64,000 nt of DNA, taken from positions 18,659,014-18,723,013 of the forward strand of contig CP141144.1 of NCBI GenBank assembly GCA_035235625.1, in the 5' to 3' direction. The notes below the pieces were generated by a model. The model saw nothing but the letters and a program-made list of their open reading frames with translations. It was not told where the DNA came from and ran no database searches. Origin of the DNA: Saururus chinensis (taxonomy: Eukaryota > Streptophyta > Magnoliopsida > Piperales > Saururaceae). Each line of letters begins with the position of its first letter. Within the stretch, counting starts at the first letter, position 1. Positions 38,917 through 51,800 of this stretch are shown here, piece by piece. Position numbers and translations under genes: made by a program.

Positions 38917-41060
38917 ACAACCATTATGACAGGTGCCAAAAGTAGTGGTGGTGGTTGCAATATAGGCAGTGGTGGCGGTGGCAATCATGGCAATGAAAGA
39001 TGAGCATTAATTGCAGTGTTGGTGTAAAAAAGAATAAAGGGGAGAAGAAGGATAATTTTGAATTTTTTTAAAAATAAAGGTGTTGTGCCTGAAGGCACAA
39101 CATGGCTTGGTGATGAGGAAGGGGAAGGAGAAGATGACAAGGAAGGAGGAAAAAATAAATCTTTCATAAATGACTAGGGCTGAAAAGACTTACAAATATT
39201 AATGCAGCAATTGATTGACCAATCCAAGTGATCGTTCACTAAGATGACTGGACTCAACGGTTAAGGGAATTATCAATCAATTGGATTGGGTGATCGATCA
39301 CTAAATTAATGGACTCAATATCTAAGTAGTTGATCGATCTCTTAGACTGGGTGATCAATTGCTATTTTTTCGACTTCAAATTATGATAGTTCAAACAAGG
39401 TTAAATACAACCAAAATAACGCAACCACAAAAATGCACTAGGAATCAAGAATTTTACAATGACTCAATTATGTTACCAACCTCCCAACCGAGAAGTCCAT
39501 CTCTAATTATCTTGGACACCAAAGTCCTTCTTGATGGTTACTAACTTGATCTCCTTGTAGTCTTCTCTTCCTCATCAAAAATCTCTTGTTATTGTTGAAG
39601 CTTTATTTATAGTATATCATGATTTTCTCCTCTCTTCAGCTTGTGTGTGGTGTGGTATGGTGTTTCTCACAACTCAATTTAATTCATAAAATATTATGAA
39701 CCAAATCACTTGCATTTGAATAATTTCTCTTAATTTTACTTAAAGGTGATGGAAGGAATTTAGGCTAAAAGCTCTCCAATTTTTCTCAAAAAATCTTCCT
39801 CCTCTCTAGTCTAATTTGTCATATCTAAGCCCTTTTATAGAGGGCTAAGTCGGTTCAAGTCATAGAATTTAATTAGGAAACAAACTATTCTCAAAATGAC
39901 CTTTTTAGGAATGTATTATGTCAACCAATTGATTGTTCTATAGGGCAATCTATTGTTCCTTGTTCAATGCAGAATCATTAGCAAACCAAATGTTCGTTTC
40001 AAAAGTTCAATAGATCTTTCCTTACTATGGACCGATAGATCTTTCCCTATTATGGACTTGACAACTATCACTCTGATCAATGTTTTCAACTATATGAACA
40101 ATCATTCTCTCTTCTAGAAAAAAATCTCAAAGAACATTCAAGTAAAATTGATAACTTCTTTAATAGCAATCCATCGCTTTTTTAACATTATTGCGATTTT
40201 TGTTAGTGTGTATATGAAATCTTGCCTCTTTGTCTTCAAGCTTTATTCACTTTGGTTAAGTATTTCTCTTTAAATCTTCAGAATATGTCTGCTCTAATCT
40301 TCAAAGTCGTTCAATTAAATAGCTGACTTGATATACTACAATTCAGACCAGATTCTTAAGAATTAATTACACACAATGAATGGATTTAGTTTTGTTTATT
40401 GAAATATAGCTAATTATAATACATATGCCTCATATATTCTAATACTGATGCACCTCTGCATATCAATGTTGATATTTATTCATCTTCCCCTAACCATCCA
40501 TGTGTCAATGATTAGAAAAGAAGAATCAATGTGTCTGCACTGATGCTATAACAATTTCCTTTTTTAAAGAACATTCAATTATGACTTGTACATACATAAA
40601 ACCTTAGACTCATGTATTTACAAGATAAGAATAACACTCCAAAGTTTAGATTCATAATTACAACCTGATAGTTATGATCTATGAATTTAAATTCATCTCA
40701 TAAAGTACTCCTATATAGAACCATGAATTTATAATGATTTGAGTAACTCATAATCCCGAAGATCATGTCCGTTCTACATTTAAAGATCATATAGGATTTG
40801 AGGTTGGAAATCTGATCTTTTTCATTAGATGAAAATCCTTTCTCACATGCATTGTGGTTCATTCCCTGCAAAATTTGTTCCCTCCCTTTATTCTTCTTGA
40901 TTTGGAGTATCCTTGACTTTCTCACTTTATTTTGAGAAATTTTTGAAGAAATGAGAGTCTAAAAGGCCTTAAAGGGTATTTATAAGGATAATGAATGAAA
41001 TTTTAGTTTATAACTACCAAATTGGATGGTTTTTAGTCCATCAGTTGAAATGCCCTAACT
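38917..41060. other. Repeat-derived intergenic DNA
   Basis: 38917-39170 is the GGT-rich flank of the copia element, with a near-perfect hairpin at 39081-39102. 39190-40160 has many ATCGATCA / TCAATTGG motifs and probably includes decayed copia LTR sequence on the minus strand, without definable ends. 40160-41060 shows nothing recognisable; the 75-codon frame at 40698-40925 has no motif. Confidence 0.45.
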
Positions 41061-41700
41061 TGTGACACCCCCACCATTGGCGGCATTGCGTTAGTGAAAA
41101 ATAGTCTAATTTTGAATGACCATAACTTACTTATCCAAACTCTGATTATGTTTTCTTGTGGTTGTTTTGAATACATTTCTATCTAATTAATAACCCAAAT
41201 TTCAAATCAAAATTCTATCTACAGAAAACTTTATAAAAGTAAGAAGGTCTAAGGGTTAGATTGGTGGGCATTAGTGACACATTAGTGGGTCATCGACAAC
41301 ACCTTAAGCTCAATTTTAGACAATCGTAACTTCTCCATCCAAACTCTAATTCACACATTCTTAGTGGTGCTTGGTGGTATTTTGAAACTCTATTTCTACT
41401 TTCTATAGCCAAAATTTCATTGAAATTCTAACTACGAAGAAATATATTGTACTAAGAAAGCCTAAGGGACAAATTCACTATTTTCCACATGGACTTAGAA
41501 AATTCCCTGATATTACATCACTATAACTTCCTTATCTGTGCTCTAATTTGGAGGTTCTTCGATGCTCTTTTTATTTATTTTTTAATGTTCAAGTTCCATA
41601 CAAACTCCATATATTAAGGAAGTTATTATAGTGAGATGGCCTAAGTATCAAACTTATTAATTTCTATGAGACTAAGTTTAAGAAATTCTCAGGTGTTACA
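41061..41700. mobile_element. Probable solo LTR with internal ~200-bp triplication
   Basis: Starts TGTGACACCCCC and ends GGTGTTACA. It is made largely of three degenerate units, each starting like ATAACTTCC(T)TATCCAAACTC and ending in a TAAGAAGG(T)CTAAG-type segment. The flanks TAACT and TTAGT do not match, so the class is tentative. No coding sequence. Confidence 0.5.
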
Positions 41701-43416
41701 TTAGTCATACCCTTTCTTCTAATTCACCCCCTCTCTCGCTTTAACACTTCTATGGTTATTTCTCCATCTTAGAAGATTTGGGGTGTCCTCAATATAAGGA
41801 AATAAAATTTGAGATTTTCTTTTCTCAGTCGCTTAAATAATTTCTCTGCCATGGCCCTATAATATCCAAATTGCATATTTATGCCCCCCTTTGAATTATC
41901 ATGTATTGGGTGAATGACACCATCCTCCAACATCTTGCAAGTTGTTTATGATACCTACCCCCCAATGAGATGTTCCTCCTCTAGATATGGGACCAACACA
42001 AATAATATGTAATGTTCTTATGTCGATTAAACAATATGTATTGTTGAATCAATAGGTTCAATAATATATGACCACTATTGTTGTACTACTTCAACAATAT
42101 ATACATATTGTGAAATCGATGTAGATCAAAATATCTATATTTCTAAATAGATGTGTCATTGTCTGCCCTTTATGTTGAAGCCCTCATCCTCATCAAACCA
42201 TAAACAAGTATACCTCTAAGAGGGGCCTCAGACATACTTGGTGGCATGCAAGGGACTTTGACCGCCAAATGCCTACCTGTTTGTGAAGGAAGTACAATGA
42301 TGTCACTTTATTTAGGCTGCAAAGGATGGCACCCTAGTGGCAAGTTTGGGCAGGGCTTCGTCTAGGATATAATGGGGGTTGCAATGGCAATTGGATGGGG
42401 TATGTGGTGGCGCAAATTCGCTGATGCCGATGCGAGAGAACTATAACGGTAGTTTCGGAGGCACGACAATGGTAAAAATTAGCATGCCTCTCTCTTTTGT
42501 AAAATCGATTTCACATTCAACCCAAAGCCTATCTACGAACCCACATATAAAATTCACAGGAAAGAGAAGGGTATTTTGGTTCTATAATGTCCAAAATATA
42601 AGTAATATGTGATTTTTGTTATAAATCCAAGGAATTGGTAACTTTTTTAATATTCATCAAATAGTGTAAAAAATTCTCATTCATAATATACAATAATACT
42701 ACAACCCAAATAAACTTTTATCCAGAGCATGACCCAAGGGACAGACCCCTTCAATCATGAGATTTTTTATAAATATACAGGGGCTTTATTTATTAGTTAA
42801 AACGAGAATTTTCAAGGCTTAGTATTGTTTTTCATTTTTTCTATAGCAAGGCTTGGTGTTAGTTACACTGTTAGCAAATGTACATCAAGTTACACTTCCA
42901 TTGCCCAAGATTTTCTACAAAGCATTTCATGACATAGAAAAGTTGCCTACTTGTTATAAACAAAGCAGTTTTACATTTCCTTTTTGTTTCTTCCTTTTTC
43001 TTTGGAGCTTTGTACAAGAGTGAGTCTTGTCTGAACTTTAATGCCATTAAACCAAACCAAATGCACGACCACCCTTGATTCCTCCTAATCTAAAAACAGA
43101 AGCAACAATTGCATCACTTCCCTCCCTCCAAAAATGGAAAAAAAAAAAGAAAGACAATCGCTTCCCGGGCAATCCAAATCAGCCATTCCTTCGAAGCAAA
43201 TCAAACATCATACCAAGAAACCTGGTTTTTTGTACTACTAAGTCTACTGCACTCCACACGGACTGAAAAGCTGCCTAGCTTTATCCCTCCTCGCTTCCCT
43301 TTTCCAGCTTTGCCAATCCCGAGTCCGCACGTCATGTGAAGAGCGTGACCATAAGTCTCGGAACTTTAAGAGCGGCCACTTCCCTGCCCCTGCTGCAGAA
43401 GTCCACACACAAGCTC
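41701..43416. other. Upstream region of the serine carboxypeptidase gene
   Basis: No gene recognised. The carboxypeptidase promoter and 5' UTR should be in the last few hundred bases (pyrimidine-rich, 42970-43330). Open frames at 43075-43266 and 43109-43339 overlap that leader in other frames and lack motifs. An ATG at 43334 is followed at once by TGA: a minimal upstream start-stop. Confidence 0.5.
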
Positions 43417-46400
43417 ATGGCTCCTAGCGTCGTCTTCTTCCTGGCGATTCTCTTGTGTCTTTGTGGGGTCTATGAATCGGCGCCTGAAAGTGCCCTGGTG
43501 ACTCGTCTCCCCGGTTTCAATGGCACTTTCCCTTCCAAGCACTACTCCGGGTAAGTACTCAGCGTGGCCCAGCTTGTAGCTGCCCATTTTTTCCATTTGT
43601 CTTCCATCATCAATGGTGGTCTTGTTTCATAGTGCCGTTGTTAATTTGTATGTAAATGGCATCAAGCTGGTGCTGAAATGGGTCCTATGGGACTTTTTGC
43701 GATGTGGGTCTTGAAGGTACGTGAATATCGATGAGCAGAATGGGAAGAATTTGTTCTATTATTTTGTTTTCTCGGAGAGGAACCCGGAAAAGGACCCAGT
43801 TGTGCTGTGGCTCAATGGAGGGCCTGGCTGCTCCAGTTTCGATGGATTCGTCTATGAACATGGTAATTATTTTATTTGTTTTTCCCGATCCAATGATAAG
43901 AATACTTTTGTCACTGTCATCTTGTGGGACATAATGAGAATTCTTCATCTTTTTATTATTTTTTTGGATTGGCAGGACTATTTCATGATCCTTCGAAGGA
44001 TATTATCTTGTTTCACTAATTATCATTTAAGTTACGAGTAATGGATTAAATTTGGGAATGCTAACGGCTTGTATGAAAGGAGAAATTGGTGCATTATTTA
44101 ACTCTACCAACTGATGAATGTTTTAAATATAGTTTTTGAAGTTGCGTAAGCAGGCTATTGAAATTGACTGTTGTATTCTATAAGAATGATTGGTTCCACC
44201 AGATGAAATTCTAGACATCGTTTCTAATCTCTTTTTCTTTAGGTCCATTCAATTTTGAACTGGCAAAAGAAACGGGAAGTATTCCGCAATTGCACCTCAA
44301 TCCTTACAGCTGGTCTAAGGTAAATCAGCAACTTTAGTAGAGAAAAATAAATAACAAAGTTGTTTATGTTGCTAAAAAAGTAATTTTTTTTCTTTTCAGG
44401 TATCTAGCATGATCTATTTAGATTCTCCTGCCGGTGTTGGATTTTCTTACTCCAACAATAGGGGCGATTATACTACTGGAGATCTCAAGACAGCCTCTGA
44501 TACACACAAATTTCTTCTAATGGTACATTAGAGTATTTTACCCAAGTTTTCCTGTATTGATTATTTGATATTAATCTTTAATAGATCTTCATTTTTTTTG
44601 TCAGTGGTTCAAACTATATCCAGAGTTCCTGTCAAATCCATTTTTCATTACAGGGGAGTCGTATGCTGGAGTATACGTGCCTACTCTTGCTTCTGAGGTT
44701 GCTAAAGGTGCTTTCCAGTGAAAGATTGAATTTCTGGATGTATAAATGTTTCTAAGTTTAAACCAATGTGCTGATAAATCCATCTTTCTTCCAGGTATCA
44801 AAGCTGGTTTAAAGCCTATCCTTAACTTCAAGGTTAGACATATTTATCTTCTTGTCTTTTGACAGATTATAAACCAATAAACCATCTCCTAACATTGGAC
44901 CCTAAATCAGGGTTACATGGTTGGAAATGGAGTTACTGACACAGTTTTTGATGGAAATGCCCTTGTGCCATTTGCACATGGAATGGGTCTGATATCAGAT
45001 GATCTGTTTCAGGTGTGTATCTCGTTTAGAAAAACTTTGTAGAGAGTCCTTACCTATTCTTCTGGAGATCAAAATTTGTGTGTAAATATATCAATTATTC
45101 TAGCTAAATAGGCTTCTAATTAGACGATAACTTTTTTGTTACTTTATTTTTGTCTGTCATGATTATGGTGTAAACTGAGATTTTAATATGTGCTATGACA
45201 TATATAAATTATACAGGAGGTAAGTTCTGCATGTCAAGGTGCCTATTGGAACCCAGCCAATACGAGCTGTGAAGCCAAATTAGACCAGGTTGATGAGGTA
45301 AAGTTGTTAAAGATGCTAAAAAATCACATAATGAATCCTTAAAGCTGGAATATGTCTAAATTGAATTTTCATTGCATCCAGGCAGTAAGCGATCTCAATA
45401 TCTATGACATCCTTGAGCCCTGTTACCATAGCCCATCAATTAGAAGCATCATAGATGACAAGAGTAGGCTTCCATCTAGTTTTAGGCAATTGGGCGAAAC
45501 AGAGAGGCCTCTTCCTGTCAGGAAAAGGATGTTTGGGCGTTCCTGGCCTCTTAAAGCTCCAGTGAAAGAGGGAAGGGTTCCAACCTGGCCAGAGATTGGG
45601 CTCGGTAGGGGCGAAGTTCCTTGCACGGTAAGTTTTTGGATGAAATTTTTCTATGGGCTTGCATGTGTCCTATGCATATAGTAGATCCTAATAAGCTTTT
45701 GCAGTTGTGTTGTACAAATTTTTGACAAGATGGTGATGATTTCAGTAATTTGTATCCCCTTTATGCGAATTCTTCAGTACATGTCTCTTAAATTTGTCAA
45801 TTGTATTAGTATTGTTCTTAATTATTTTCAGGTACGTAAAAAAAATGGAAAGTTGTTTTTATAAATGAAAAGTTTATTGAATCTTTTGTGCTACTGTGTG
45901 AAAAGATATCTGGTTATTTTGGTGCCTGACATCTTTGGAAGATGTCAACATCAATTCTTCTCCTGAAAGTGTCATCTCATGCAGTCAATCTCAGATCACT
46001 GGAAAGACATGGGACAATGATGATGGTGAATCGTTCTTTTCATTATTTGCTTGTGATATAAATGCTTCAGGAAGAAAATTAGGCATAGAGTTTTGGCACT
46101 GTCACTTAAATTCTGTATCATTTGAGAAATTTATAAGTCAAAGAGTTAGTATTATGTAATCCATGTAGCTCACCTCAGATAATTGGGATTAGCAATGCTG
46201 ATGGTAATAATATTTCTATTGACTCAATCACAATTATTTTTCTTTGCTTTCTATATTCCACTCAATTTAAATAGGCGATAATGGCAGGATGATGAAGTTG
46301 CAACAGTATGGTTGAACGATGAGGCTGTTAGGAGTGCAATCCATGCTCAATCGGTAATTATTAATTAGCTCTTTCAAATAGTGTATAATGGCATAATACT

Positions 46401-47764
46401 GCAGTTGGATGAATTTGTTGTGAAATCTCTCTATTCATTCCAATTATAGGCAAATGTTGCTGGTTCTTGGGATTTATGTACAAGCAAGATCAGTTATTAC
46501 CATGATGCTGGAAGCATGATAAAATATCACAAGAACCTGACTACTCAAGGATATCATGCTCTAATATTCAGGTATTTTGTCAAGTTTTCACTCAATTCAG
46601 ATCAAACGTTTCTGCACATTCCAGAGGGTCTCTTGAGAACTCTGTTATTACTATCGGTCATGTCCTCCATAGGTACATTAGTCAAATTATACATTGTGGT
46701 AAGCTTTCCCGTTAGTAAAAAAATCAAGGATTTAAATAATACTACAAAATTGCAACTTATGCCATTTGTTTAGATCAATGTATTTTGCTAGGTATGAGTA
46801 AGAAATATCTTGTTCTCATTTATCTGACAAGGCATTTTGTGTTGTATGGCAGTGGTGATCATGATATGTGTGTGCCATTCACTGGGAGTGAAGCATGGAC
46901 CAGATCCATGGGATACGAAGTCATTGACAAGTGGAGGCCTTGGTTTTCTAATGATCAAGTTGCCGGGTACATGATGCTCTGTCCTTCAAATTTTTTTGAA
47001 ATCAGCTGTTACATGCACTTAACTGTCAAATGATTAGCTATAAACAAGTTAATAACACATTGATAAAATAGTCATTTATAGAATGCTGATTATAGTTCAC
47101 TACCCACAAGGTTTTTGCCATCTGTTTGACGAAGTCCACCTAGATTTTGTAATACTTGTGGAAAGAGTAATCCGTCATGTAACTAGCATTTATAGATGGA
47201 AGCATCACATGTTAAATACAAATTAAGCTTTAATTGCTTACACGTTCTTTACTGGGTTTATTGCAGATTCATTCAAGGCTATGCCAACAACCTTACCTTT
47301 CTTACCATAAAGGTTTCCATTTAAACTTGGAATACACACTTCCCTCTCTCATTGTTGTCGAATATCTTCAGAAAAACTAGGCATTTTACTGCCGTAACCC
47401 ACTGTTTTATTAGACATATTGCAACCTCAGTCATGGGTTGTCTTTTAATGTTATTGTATAAGTTAAATCCAATATATGACGGAAGCCTTCAGTTTGACAG
47501 CAAATGAAGTGATGCCTCATACGATGTTCTTCCAACCCATAAGGGAAAAAACCCGAGGCCCATGACTAGTTTTGTCTATTATATTTTGCTTACAGAGTTT
47601 AGATCACTTCTCAGATGTACATTTATGGATTTCTTTTATCAGAACTATTTCCTATTTCCTTTTCGTTTGTGATTTTGCAGGGATCTGGACATACAGTCCC
47701 GGAATACAAACCGCGAGAAGCATTGGCCTTCTATAGCCGCTGGTTGGAAGGAAAACCAATCTGA
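43417..47764 (+). CDS. SCPL20: Serine carboxypeptidase-like 20 (SCPL20-type), 14 exons, 493 aa
   Basis: Secreted or vacuolar serine carboxypeptidase (peptidase family S10), removing C-terminal residues from peptides; best match by eye is Arabidopsis SCPL20 (AT4G12910, about 497 aa). Exons: 43417-43550, 43717-43862, 44243-44319, 44400-44522, 44605-44707, 44795-44832, 44911-45012, 45217-45297, 45382-45627, 46288-46353, 46450-46571, 46853-46966, 47267-47312, 47681-47764. All introns are GT/AG and the frame is open to TGA. ATG 43417 begins a hydrophobic signal peptide ([17 protein letters not shown]). Family marks: [20 protein letters not shown], Ser179 in [10 protein letters not shown], Asp415 in [10 protein letters not shown], His470 in GSGHTVPEY, all present. 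The middle [11 protein letters not shown] segment is the usual linker region. It appears intact; no partner genes are adjacent. Confidence 0.95.
45628..46287 (+). other. Intron 9 of SCPL20 with repeat remnant
   Basis: A 660-bp intron. About 46157-46200 (CATGTAGCTCACCTCAGATA, then ATTGGGATTA) resembles the 3' tail of a common plant retroposon (see 52530-52590). The 74-codon open frame at 45935-46159 is intronic and has no motif. Confidence 0.5.
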
Positions 47765-48809
47765 CTTTGTCACAGTTTAAACTATTCTGCCAATTAGTAT
47801 AGGAATAGTATAGGAATATTTGTATTCATAATTGAGCAATCGGTGATTGTTGACACTAATATATTGGATGTGATACAATTATCTAGTTTATGAAGAATTC
47901 CAACAAAATTTTTTTTTTGGTACAAGAATTCCGTCATTGTTGAAGGATAGTTTTCCATCTAGTGCTCGAACAGGATACATACATCTAGTTCTTTTTGCTG
48001 CATCTTGGCGAGTGGTTTATCTTTTCTGCAATATGGCCGACTATATGTTTTCTCTTGAAAAAGCAAGCATGATGCAGCAGAATCAGAGAGAGAAAAAGGA
48101 CAGATAATGCAAACTGAAGCCAACAAGATGACTGTTGATATACGATCGCCTTTGCCTCACTCTGTGTGTGCGATCAATTGATTAAGCTCGTCTGGAGTGA
48201 GCATAAAGATGGAATAATGGCAATACGGTAGCTCCGGAAATGCTTAACCAAGTTATGAAACCAACTAGCAAATATCTTAGATCCAAAGCGAAGCTTCTTC
48301 TAGAAAAACAGGCAGAAGAAACACCTAAACAAAAGAAAATAGCGTAACACAAGAAAGCTAATGCTCTGCACCACGTTTTACACATTACCCATTCAAGATC
48401 CACAAATAAATAGGTTTCTGTCATCGTACACCACTACTTCAATGACATAAATTCCGTTATGGTTTGCCACCTCTACAGTGAAATATTCTTGTTTAATTTT
48501 CATACAAGGGAGAGAATAACAGTGTTGCCCTTCCACTGCAAATTTTTATTAATGACAAGTTTTTGAATGACTTCACAACAATCATATATGACAACAAAAC
48601 AGGGATCAATCGGACTTCACAAAAACTCCAGTCCCATTTAGATTTCAATTCACACTACTCAGCGAGAGAGAGGAACCCAGACCACTAATAAAACAGGGAC
48701 TGCACCTCTAAAAACAACAATAACACCCTCCAACACATTCCGTATAAAGGGAATAAAAAATGTAATAAATTGAACAAAAAAATTGCAAGGACTCTATCTT
48801 TCACTGATC
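47765..48809. other. Convergent intergenic region
   Basis: Lies between the 3' ends of SCPL20 and the PP2C gene and probably contains both 3' UTRs. The open frame at 48182-48424 (minus) is hydrophobic but has no family motif or splice context, so it is not called. Confidence 0.6.
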
Positions 48810-51800
48810 TTACTTTTGAGCCTTCTTTGAAGCTTCATCATTTTGTCCAGGTTTAAACCTTGGGAGTGCCAGAAGGGTGTTGACACGAGAAACTCCTTCC
48901 AATGCCTGCCATTCTTCACTGCTTCCCTCGGGATGGTTACCACTCTCAAGTTTTACAGCTTCCATGCTGTCAACTCGACTAATATCAAAATCCAATGCAG
49001 TTGGGGAGCTAGTTGTCTCTGGCTTTCCACAACAATCCATGTTTGCTTCTTCTGTGGATGGTTGTTCTTTAGTTTCACAGCTGCCTGTATTTGAATCAAG
49101 AAAAAGACAAACAGCTGCACAGTCATCAATCTTAGAGGTTGGATATTTAAACCTCCAGGCACGAACTGCTGATTCAACTAATGTCTTAGCGGCCAAAGAT
49201 TGAGATGGGGCGCGGGCCACAATGTCCACCACTTCTTTGTTGGAAAGCACATCCCATATCTGCAAAACAGTGTCTTCTTATAAAAAAATTGTTGGCATTT
49301 GAAGTGGTGTGCACTATAAGGTCTGTTTACTAAAGCTTCACTTGAAATTCTTAACTCAAGACAACCATTGAAAGACAACTGATCAAGTGAGGAGATTTTC
49401 AAGCTGATTTGTGTTTCCTTTCCAACATGATTACAAAAATGTTGCCATGAACTCATTAAAACATTCATAGTGAGACTCAACTGGGCTCTTATAGTTCTTT
49501 CTTCATTTGTAAAGTCTTATTTTCAAGATAACTATAGCAACTACTCTCAGAATTCACTCTTAGGTATTTGGCAAAAGACTTCTTTGGTACTTCCAAAAAA
49601 TAAAATTTACAAATCAAAAGTCAATACACAAGGCAAATAGCTGTAACAATCTAGATCTACGTCAAACAAGGGGTACAATGCTCCAGGAAGAGGGGAAGAG
49701 GGAAAGGGGGTGGTGGAGGGCAAGGGAGTGATGATGCACCGCCAATAAGTAGTTTGGGCTTGTGTTGCGCGGAACCAAGTATAACTTATAAATACACTTC
49801 ATTCTCTCTACAGGAATCCCCTTCTTCCAGAGGAGATCATTGCTCCACCACAATATCAAGCAGTTTGTTAACTGTATAGAATACAACCTTAATGAATTTT
49901 GTCTCTTCAAGATCATAAAAACGAAATAGACTACAACATTCTGCATGGCATCACTCCATCAACATTTTGTTATCCAATAATGGTTCGGGTAATTTTCATT
50001 CAGGAGAGTGTTGATCCCTTTTAAAGGCCAAACAACATGCTTTTAGTGAATTAGACTCTTAATAGACAGATACACAAGATGCATAAAAAACATATACAAC
50101 AATTAAATATCAAGCTTCCACCAATCAAGCCCCTTTCCTCCATGGTTACAGATAAAGCAAAGCTTTAAGATCACGTTTAAAAAAATATTTAACCTAACTT
50201 AAACTTTATAAACAAATCCCAACATTCCTAATGCAGACTTTTTTTTTTTTTTCAAGAAGCACTCCAAGTTATTCTCCTTAATAAGATAAGAGGTTTTTCC
50301 TAAATGGGGAAAAAAATATGAGTTATTTTTGTAAAAAAATTATGAGTATACTGAAGAAAAATTAGGAGTACATTGCATTGTGTTATACATACCCCATCAG
50401 TGGCCAATACAATGAACTCATCTTTCTCAGTGAGGCGTCTATGGAAGATCTCTGGGACAGAGATGAGACCAAAATCCTTTAGGCAGAAATCACCAAATGC
50501 CCTTGCCATTGCCAACCCAGGAGAGTTATTGTTAGGAAGCCAAACTCGAGATACCTCTGGTTCATCCTGGAGCGCAAAAACGCGGCCCCTACATTTCCTT
50601 ATTCTCTCAGCTTCTCCTGCAAATAAAGAACAATACCAAATGAGAATATATTTGAGCTTTTTTCCACATTAGCTTTCCACTTTCATAGTTCATACCAGAA
50701 TGCCAAAGCAATTGACATCTTATACAAACCAGTCAATAAATGCTTGGATTATAAAACATAACGGCCCTTAGACTAAGGACAATAATTTTCTTAACATTGT
50801 GAACGACATGTAGGTACAAATTCTTTGATCAAACATACAACAAGAATATGTGAAGATGATAAAAAGTGTATCTGAACAATATGCAATGAGTGGCCAGCAA
50901 AGACCTGGAAGGTTTGGCTTGAGGTCCACTGTCAGCTGAATTGCAGTCAGAGTATCATCTGGATCTCTTGTACCTAGAACAGCTCTTGAATCCCCAACAT
51001 TTCCAATGACAATATCTTGACCCTGGAGAAGAACCAATGAAAAAACTTTATACAATATAAAGAAAAAGCAACCAAATCTTATAATATGAGTTAGAGGCCA
51101 ATCAAGACCTTCTTAATTAGGGTAACTGCAGTCGTCCCACTACAAAAGCAGTCAATAGTTCGCTGAACATCCAGTTCTCTATCCATAAGTTTAAAAGCCT
51201 TCAAAAATGACTCCTTCAGTGAGAGAAAGATCTCTGAACTTTTATCTTTCTCTTCTATATCAATAGAAGCCCTAGGCTCCCCTTCCGTGAAAAGGAAACT
51301 ACTGTCCTCAGAGTTCATGCTTCCTGCTGTACTGCTGCTATTTCGCCTCAAGTTCTCATCTTGGTTTACATTTACTTCCCAATGAGCACTAAGCTTTAGA
51401 GGAAGCAAATCCCTCACCCTTCTTGCAACCATGTGGCCAAAGGGGCCATGGCCATCAAACACTCCACAAAAAACTGTATCAGTCCTCGACGCAAAATTCT
51501 GAGCCAAAAAAACAAATTGTATTTTATGTTAGTAAAACAAGTGATTCACTTAAACTCACAAATGTCACAAAGCCAGCAGAAAAGTAACAAACATCTGAAA
51601 GTACAAGCAAAAGCAGATCATAAGAATGCAAGAATGGTCAACATAAAATAAAAGAAGACATTTTATAGCTAACAAGCTCCACCCTTTTTCTAGTTAATCT
51701 ATTATCAAGTCCTCTTGATATGACATGGATCCATGCAACAAATGTAGGCTAGACAAGTAGATGTATAATATCATCAAACACCCATGGAATACTGAGCATA

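Noticed and set aside
43336..43416. Upstream extension of the carboxypeptidase frame
   Set aside because: It would begin with GTG, not ATG; the ATG at 43417 directly begins a proper signal peptide.
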